27,511 nucleotides of DNA from Bacteroidales bacterium (GTDB taxonomy: Bacteria; Bacteroidota; Bacteroidia; Bacteroidales; Bacteroidaceae): assembly GCA_004555245.1 (NCBI GenBank), contig SFIS01000042.1:1-27511 (forward strand), written 5' to 3'. This document shows positions 22,971 through 27,511 of the stretch, in pieces (within the stretch, counting starts at the first letter, position 1; each line of letters opens with the position of its first letter). Position numbers and translations under genes: made by a program. The notes beneath the pieces are model-generated. The model was not told the origin of the DNA and searched no databases. It saw only the letters and a list, made by a program, of their open reading frames with translations.

Positions 22971-24713
22971 ATGGAAACAAACACAGCACTGATACAGGAG
23001 TGCCGCTCAAAAGCGCAGGAATGGCTCTCGCCATTATTTGACGAGGCAACACGTCAGGAAGTTCAGGCCATGCTCGACAACCCCGACCCGACAGCTCTCA
23101 TCGAAGCATTCTATCGCTCTCTCGAGTTCGGCACAGGCGGCTTGCGCGGCATCATGGGAGCCGGCACCAACCGCATGAACAAATACATCGTAGGCATGGC
23201 AACACAAGGCTTCGCCAACTATGTCCACAAAGCATTCCCAGGCCGCACAGACCTCGCAGCCGTTGTAGGCCACGACTGCCGCAACAACGGCAGACTGTTT
23301 GCAGAGACAGTAGCTGCCATCTTCTCCGCCAACGGCATCAAGGTCTATCTCTTCGAGAGCCTCCGCCCGACACCGGAAATCTCTTTCGCCATCAGACAGC
23401 TCGGAGCACAATGTGGCGTCAACGTAACGGCAAGCCACAATCCGAAAGAATACAACGGATACAAAGCCTACTGGGAAGACGGTTCGCAGGTGCTGCAGCC
23501 GCATGATGTCGGAATCATCGAAGAGGTGAACAAAGTGAAACTCGAAGACGTGAAGTTCGATGCTAACCCTGACCTCATCAAGATTATCGGCGGCGAGATG
23601 GACTACGACTATATGATGGCTGTGAAAGAAGGCATGGTTGACCAGGATGTCATCCTCAGACAGAAAGACCTCAACATCGTCTATTCAGCCATGCACGGCA
23701 CAGGCAGGGTGCTCGTCCCGTTGTGTCTCCGCTCATGGGGCTTCCAGAACATCAATGTCGTGCCGGAGCAGATGGTTATCGACGGCAATTTCTCTACCGT
23801 CGTCTCCCCTAACCCAGAGAACTCAGAGGCTATGACACTCGGCATGAAGCTCGGCACTAAACTCAATGCCGACCTTGTCGTCGCCACCGACCCCGATGCT
23901 GACCGCCTTGCCATCGTATGCCGCAACGACAAGGGCGAATGGCAGATTCTCAACGGCAACCAGACAGCATGTATGTTCTATTGGTACACCATCAAGAACA
24001 AGAAGGCTCTCGGACAGCTGAAGCCGACAGATTTCATGGTCAAGACCATCGTCACCTCCGAACTCATCGCACGCATCGCTGCAAAGAACGGCGTTGACTG
24101 CTTCGACGAGTACACTGGCTTCAAATGGATTGCCTATCGCATCAGGGAACTCGAAGGCAAACGCAAATACATCGGCGGCGGCGAGGAGAGCTTCGGATAT
24201 CTCCCATACGACAAAGTGCGCGACAAGGACGCTCCCGCATCCATCTGTCTCATCTGCGAGATTGCTGCATGGGCAAAAGACCAGGGCAAGACACTCTTCG
24301 ACCTTCTTCTCGAGATTTACAGTGAATACGGCTTCCAGAAAGAGACAACCATCAACGTCGTGAAGCCGGGCAAGTCTGGCGCCGACGAGATACGCAACAT
24401 GATGGACAACTTCCGCAACAACCCGCCGAAGAGCATCGCCGGAAGCGAGGTCGTTCTGACGAAAGACTTCCAGAAGCTCCTCTCCTATGCCGACGGAAAA
24501 GAGAGCCCCATCGACATGCCTGCCACATCAAACGTACTGCAGTGGTTCACAGCCGACGGCCTGAAGATTTCCGTACGTCCTTCCGGCACAGAGCCGAAGA
24601 TCAAGTTCTACTGCGAGGTGCCCGCTCCGTTTGCAGGTCCGCAAGATTTCGACGCAGCCAATGCGGCAGCTGACGCACGTGTCGAGGCTATCAAGAAAGA
24701 TTTGGGATTGTAA
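22971..24713 (+). CDS. Alpha-D-phosphohexomutase (phosphoglucomutase type)
   Basis: 580 residues, four-domain phospho-sugar mutase interconverting hexose 1- and 6-phosphates. The phosphoserine loop is TASHNPKEYNGYK with Ser155. The metal loop is DPDADR (307-312), the sugar-specificity loop GGGEESFGY (402-410), and the phosphate-binding loop RPSGTEPKIKFY (from 536). Length and pattern match the PgcA-type phosphoglucomutases of Firmicutes and Bacteroidetes rather than GlmM, though some phosphomannomutase activity cannot be excluded. ATG 22971 (METNTALIQECRSKAQEWL) was chosen because the promoter occupies the upstream part of the frame. It appears monocistronic, ending at the hairpin at 24727-24776. 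Confidence 0.93.
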   Translation: METNTALIQECRSKAQEWLSPLFDEATRQEVQAMLDNPDPTALIEAFYRSLEFGTGGLRGIMGAGTNRMNKYIVGMATQGFANYVHKAFPGRTDLAAVVGHDCRNNGRLFAETVAAIFSANGIKVYLFESLRPTPEISFAIRQLGAQCGVNVTASHNPKEYNGYKAYWEDGSQVLQPHDVGIIEEVNKVKLEDVKFDANPDLIKIIGGEMDYDYMMAVKEGMVDQDVILRQKDLNIVYSAMHGTGRVLVPLCLRSWGFQNINVVPEQMVIDGNFSTVVSPNPENSEAMTLGMKLGTKLNADLVVATDPDADRLAIVCRNDKGEWQILNGNQTACMFYWYTIKNKKALGQLKPTDFMVKTIVTSELIARIAAKNGVDCFDEYTGFKWIAYRIRELEGKRKYIGGGEESFGYLPYDKVRDKDAPASICLICEIAAWAKDQGKTLFDLLLEIYSEYGFQKETTINVVKPGKSGADEIRNMMDNFRNNPPKSIAGSEVVLTKDFQKLLSYADGKESPIDMPATSNVLQWFTADGLKISVRPSGTEPKIKFYCEVPAPFAGPQDFDAANAAADARVEAIKKDLGL

Positions 24714-24726
24714 TCCATATACATAT

Positions 24727-24776
24727 CATACGCAAAAAAGGCAGGCGGTGTGTTCCGTCTGCCTTCTTTGCGTATG
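24727..24776. terminator. Long terminator hairpin after phosphohexomutase
   Basis: CATACGCAAA...AAGGCAGGCGG pairs with CCGTCTGCCTT...TTTGCGTATG in a 22-bp stem with one mismatch and one G-T wobble around a 6-nt loop (24749-24754). A-rich on the left and T-rich on the right inside the stem, so it can end transcription from both directions. Confidence 0.85.
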
Positions 24777-24962
24777 GCGTTCGTCATAATTCACTTCCGC
24801 ATGCGCTTCTTGCCGTTGCAGATGACGAGACCCGCACGCCTTTGCCGTGCCGGGCTGGCAAATAGAGTTTTGAATATTGGACAAAGGGAATTGACATATC
24901 AGGGTGTACAGTTTGATGTGCAAAAATTGAATATCCTAATTCTGAAGTTCATGTTTGTAATT

Positions 24963-25061
24963 GTCGCGCTGAAAGCGCAAAAGCGCATAGCCCAGGGTAA
25001 AGCGTAGCGACACCCTGGGTTATTGCATGTAGGTGATGGTCGCGCTGAAAGCGCAAAAGCG
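24963..25061. repeat. Hairpin cluster with two identical 23-bp copies
   Basis: The same 23 bp occurs at 24963-24985 and 25039-25061. Each copy contains the small hairpin GCGCT-GAA-AGCGC. Between them, CCCAGGGT (24991-24998) pairs with ACCCTGGG (25012-25019) around a 13-nt loop. The order is hairpin A, hairpin B, hairpin A again. No open frame explains it. I believe similar sequences are scattered through Bacteroidales genomes, but this is memory only. Confidence 0.75.
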
Positions 25062-25460
25062 TAGATAACAGCAGAAAGAGCTCAAACGAATCCGCAATGT
25101 CGAGGAAGGTGCATACTTCAACTGTCGCACCTGTGTCTGGAGGGTCGGTTCGGCTTTTCTAAGTTGGGCTGCTCACTCATTGCCGTGGCGAGAGAACGAA
25201 GGATGAAATCAATTGCATTTTTGCACATAACAGACTAATGACCGATTCGTGTTTAACCTCAGTTAACACTTCGGGCAACCCCAAAAAACACCGAGTTTTC
25301 ATTGAAATTTGCTTGTAGAGATACCGAGAAACATACACCGAATGATGTTTTTTATCAACAAAAGGCACAAAAACTAACCTTTCAGCACCCGAAAACTATT
25401 GTTTCATCCTCCAAAAGCTAATGAATGACCCTCCCATTCAATACCTTTTGCCGTCCGATA

Positions 25461-25548
25461 TTGACTATTTTGCATTCTCACTTTGACTATCTTACCTTCC
25501 AAGATTGACTATCTTGTACTCTTAGATAGACTATCTTGCACCTTGCAA
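25461..25548. repeat. Four direct repeats at exact 22-bp period
   Basis: Units start at 25461, 25483, 25505 and 25527. Each begins with TTGACTAT or TAGACTAT, followed by CTTGCA-like bases, and then a less conserved half. The conserved core is about 12-13 bp; the rest drifts. The period is close to two helical turns, so bound proteins would lie on the same DNA face. No unit has a CRISPR-like spacer. Confidence 0.8.
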
Positions 25549-25822
25549 AATAGCAATCTGTCACCATAAACGTTATAACGCATTATAGTTCAAGAAGTTA
25601 AGAAAAACACCGTAAATACCCGCACAGAAACCAACACGACACATTGCGTCAGCAAATAACGCACAGATTTCAGTTAACGACAGTATAGTTTTCTTAATTT
25701 ATGTTTACCCAGATACTTCCCTCTCCCTTTCGTAAGAGAATCAGAAAAAGACAGAGAAAAGAATCTGGGCATATCACGGCAAAGCCAAACTTTATCCATA
25801 AAGAGATGTTTTCAAAATCCTT

Positions 25823-25842
25823 TTTACGACAACAGAGACAAC
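25823..25842. repeat. Solitary copy of lrp/rlmH hairpin arm
   Basis: TTTACGACAACAGAGACAAC is identical to 22213-22232, the left arm of the terminator between lrp and rlmH. The opposite arm is absent here, so no hairpin can form at this copy. Confidence 0.8.
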
Positions 25843-25904
25843 AATTTTCTATGTATATGCTTGCATTTTTCTTTGTCCCTAACAAGAGCAAGACGCCCCT
25901 CAAT

Positions 25905-26843
25905 TCAATCATTCGATAAGGCTTTGATTCTTTTGTCGATTAGTTCCAGGTATGCTTCTTTCATATCTTTGCTGAGGAACGAATTGTTTATCAGTTCCGC
26001 CCATGCAGGGAGAGCGTTCTTCATACTTGCAATCAACTGCATGGTTACGTTTTCCTCTATGCCCATCGTAGCCGAAGCTTTGAGGAAATCGGAAAGTTTC
26101 AGACGCGACTTCTTTCCATTCAGCGTTAGTGCCAACTCTTCCTTGTCTTTCGGGTTAACTATGGCAACATTCAGCAGGTCGTAAGCCGGAGTCAACTGAT
26201 AGAGTTTCTTCGGACGGTAAAGCGAGAAGTTCTTCAGGTGTATGTCGTTGTTGCCGGTGATGAAGGAGAATAACAATACCTGCATGAAATTCACGAGGTC
26301 AAGCTTAGGCATGGAACTATAAGCGACAATCGTCTTGGCAATCTGTTCGCACGAACTCTTGTATTTGTACTCCGTGGGATGAAGCGTCAGTTGGCATAGG
26401 TCCTCCATGTCAATCTTCTCACCTTTCTTCGTGCGGTCGATGCGGTGTGTGATGTAGCCGAGGGTACTGTCTGCCAGTCGGATAAGCGAGTGCGGTACCA
26501 CCTTTAGGCGTGCAACCTCTGCCATGTGCATTGTGAGGTCTTCGTTCTCAGGCAGTTCCGGATAAGTATTGGTTTGTGGTTTGAAGATGAAGTCTCCCCA
26601 AAGTCCTACGATGGTGAGTCGGTTAGAGCCTTCATGCTTATGAAGATTCAATGACAGCTTTGGCTGAACTCCTGTAAGAGACGTTTGCGCTTGTATCACC
26701 TGTGCAGCCAGAGCATCGAGATCTTCCCGCCTGTACTCCAGCAATGGCGCATCCGCAGTGCCGAAGAACTTACGGGCACAGTGAGGATGAAAGTCCTTCT
26801 GACCTTCGCCCAACTCCTTATAACAATATAAACACCTGTTCAT
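25905..26843 (-). CDS. hipT: HipT-like short HipA kinase
   Basis: 312 residues from ATG 26843. HipA-type Ser/Thr kinase core without the N-terminal subdomain, which is encoded by the separate gene just upstream. The Gly-rich loop is TSLTGVQPKLSL (54-65), with Ser55 and Thr57 in an SxT arrangement like the autophosphorylated SxS/SxT of HipT kinases. Catalytic Asp200 lies in GNNDIHLKNFSLY and metal-binding Asp222 in PAYDLLN. The N-terminus has C4-x2-C7, His19/His21 and C22, which could bind zinc. E. coli HipA and HipT phosphorylate aminoacyl-tRNA synthetases (GltX and TrpS); the target here is unknown. The open frame runs up to 26915 but overlaps hipS. The stop of hipS is 14 bp upstream. Confidence 0.85.
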   Translation of the reverse strand: MNRCLYCYKELGEGQKDFHPHCARKFFGTADAPLLEYRREDLDALAAQVIQAQTSLTGVQPKLSLNLHKHEGSNRLTIVGLWGDFIFKPQTNTYPELPENEDLTMHMAEVARLKVVPHSLIRLADSTLGYITHRIDRTKKGEKIDMEDLCQLTLHPTEYKYKSSCEQIAKTIVAYSSMPKLDLVNFMQVLLFSFITGNNDIHLKNFSLYRPKKLYQLTPAYDLLNVAIVNPKDKEELALTLNGKKSRLKLSDFLKASATMGIEENVTMQLIASMKNALPAWAELINNSFLSKDMKEAYLELIDKRIKALSND

Positions 26844-26857
26844 TGACAATTTAGCAT

Positions 26858-27184
26858 TTACAAAGTACCATTTACTTCCTGTACACTCACGCTGCCGATG
26901 CACTCCTTGCAACACAACAACAGAAGCGACATTCGGTCAAGCACGCTGATGTCCGTATTGCGCAAGGCAACATCAAGCAACCACCCCTCGGGAATCAATC
27001 CGTCGAAGAAGGGGAACAATACAGGACTTCTGTATGCCTCCTTCTGTAATGGAAGGGTGAGAGAAATGGCTACTGTCGATGGGGAGGCGAGGTAGGCACT
27101 ATCGTAGATGAACGTATAGTCGCCCCCGTCTTCCGTCAGCATACCCGCCAACGTTTCTTTTCTGTATATCTTGGCTTGCCGCAT
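26858..27184 (-). CDS. hipS: HipS-like protein (HipA N-terminal subdomain)
   Basis: 108 residues matching the N-terminal subdomain of HipA as a free protein. Signature pieces are AISLTLPLQKEAY, VLFPFFDGLIPEGWLLDVAL (54-73) and the closing CIGSVSV. In the described E. coli HipBST system this small protein, HipS, is the antitoxin that blocks the kinase, with a Trp inserted into the active site; here Trp68 in PEGWLL is a good candidate for that residue. It sits between hipB (5 bp gap) and hipT (14 bp gap). No stop or frameshift suggests a broken hipA: the break falls between domains, both parts are intact and both starts are ATG. Confidence 0.82.
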   Translation of the reverse strand: MRQAKIYRKETLAGMLTEDGGDYTFIYDSAYLASPSTVAISLTLPLQKEAYRSPVLFPFFDGLIPEGWLLDVALRNTDISVLDRMSLLLLCCKECIGSVSVQEVNGTL

Positions 27185-27189
27185 AATGA

Positions 27190-27480
27190 TTATCCCTCGT
27201 TAAATCGTGGTGCTGCCACCAACGTGTAGTTGAACAAGTCGAGCAATTGATTCACCTTGTCCATGCGTAGGGTAGCTTTGCCTTGCTCAAGATTGCGCAC
27301 GAAGTTAAGGCCCACGCCCGACTTCATGGCGAGTTCCTCCTGTGTCATGCCGAACTCCTTGCGGAGCCCCTTAACCGTCTGTGACAATTGCGTTCTTTCC
27401 ATAGAAATTAAGTAGGGATTGTCGTTTAATTCTTTCAGTCGTGGACGCATAGAGGTCAATTTGGTATCTTGATGCTCCAT
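27190..27480 (-). CDS. hipB: HipB-like HTH DNA-binding protein
   Basis: 96 residues. A Cro/C1-type helix-turn-helix (about 33-86) contains VKGLRKEFGMTQEELAMKSG, VGLNFVRNLEQGKAT and MDKVNQLLDLF. In hip systems this protein represses its own operon and, in three-part systems, adds to antitoxin activity. Starts at 27480, 27450 or 27402 are all possible; the last (MERTQLSQTVKGLRKEFG) gives about 70 residues, near the size of E. coli HipB. The first was kept as the longest. Only 31 bp of upstream sequence is in the window, and no promoter box could be seen there. Confidence 0.85.
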   Translation of the reverse strand: MEHQDTKLTSMRPRLKELNDNPYLISMERTQLSQTVKGLRKEFGMTQEELAMKSGVGLNFVRNLEQGKATLRMDKVNQLLDLFNYTLVAAPRFNEG

Positions 27481-27511
27481 GCGACCAGTTTTAATTGCTT
27501 TTTGCTAGTGT

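Larger units (their letters stand above)
24777..25904. other. Gene-free stretch with repeats and possible gene debris
   Basis: About 1.1 kb with no credible intact gene on either strand. The left part (24791-24875, minus) reads as a possible decayed C-terminus ending RAGLVICNGKKRMRK then TGA. 24963-25061 is a hairpin cluster. 25461-25548 holds a 22-bp-period repeat. 25823-25842 is a lone copy of a terminator arm. Short frames of 60-75 residues exist on both strands (for example 25177-25368 minus and 25701-25919 both strands) but show no domain and are rejected. Base composition is more AT-rich than the flanking genes. Confidence 0.6.

Noticed and set aside
25177..25368. 63-residue minus-strand frame
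   Set aside because: No domain or ribosome-binding context; text resembles intergenic repeats I have seen in Prevotella, but this is memory only.
25461..25548. CRISPR array
   Set aside because: The repeats are only about 12-13 bp conserved in a 22-bp period, there are only four, no spacers of uniform length exist, and no cas genes are in the window.
25793..25801. DnaA box / replication origin
   Set aside because: A single near-match (TTATCCATA) without a cluster or dnaA gene is not enough; mentioned only as context for the 22-bp repeats.
24714..25904. tRNA or rRNA gene in the long gap
   Set aside because: No cloverleaf with TTCGA-type T-loop and CCA-end acceptor pairing was seen, and no rRNA-like conserved block.
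25701..25919. Overlapping 72-residue frames on both strands
   Set aside because: Neither shows a domain, start context or promoter; composition looks intergenic.
25905..27184. A full-length hipA broken by a frameshift
   Set aside because: The split falls between domains, both parts have ATG starts and a 14-bp gap, and no single-base change would join them cleanly; a natural split as in HipBST is simpler.

Overview
The window reads as chromosomal DNA of a Bacteroidales bacterium, most likely Prevotella or a close relative. Three things point there. Several genes are preceded by the Bacteroidetes primary-sigma promoter form (TTG, 18-20 bp, TAnnTTTG). LpxC is fused to FabZ in one reading frame, which is typical of this phylum. 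The housekeeping proteins (PurC, AroE, PurM, RF1, PyrF, RlmH, Lrp, phosphohexomutase) match the Bacteroidales versions as I remember them. No database was searched.

Layout. 1-2014 is an AT-rich accessory segment: a von Willebrand A (vWA) protein cut by the left window edge, then a 430-residue protein of unknown function. 2055-2290 is a decayed IS982-like transposase fragment lying where base composition jumps to GC-rich. 2348-3169 (minus) is an exported protein with an M15-peptidase-like motif set. 3258-9112 is a plus-strand housekeeping run: PhoH ATPase, purC, aroE, purM, prfA, pyrF. A 243-bp MITE-like element with perfect 16-bp terminal inverted repeats and an ATAA target duplication lies at 9165-9407, just before an HD-domain phosphohydrolase. 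10816-14991 is the lipid A cluster lpxD, lpxC-fabZ, lpxA with miaA. Then come a class A penicillin-binding protein, a Pif1-like helicase with a TPR-like tail, and an ExbB / small membrane protein / ExbD / ExbD set for outer-membrane energisation. An Lrp/AsnC regulator and minus-strand rlmH converge on a 23-bp hairpin. A phosphohexomutase follows, with its own strong terminator.

24777-25904 has no credible intact gene but holds repeats: a cluster of three hairpins with two identical 23-bp copies, four copies of a repeat at an exact 22-bp period, and a solitary copy of one arm of the lrp/rlmH hairpin. The window ends with a minus-strand three-gene module, hipB - hipS - hipT in transcription order. 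Its architecture matches the tripartite HipBST kinase toxin-antitoxin systems described in E. coli.

How the genes work together: most of the window is core metabolism and envelope biogenesis (purine, pyrimidine and shikimate steps, translation termination, tRNA and rRNA modification, lipid A, peptidoglycan, TonB energisation). The parts most likely to hold something new are the edges: the vWA plus unknown-protein pair on the left, and the repeat-rich stretch plus split HipA module on the right. I found nothing that can be claimed outright as a new system from sequence reading alone.
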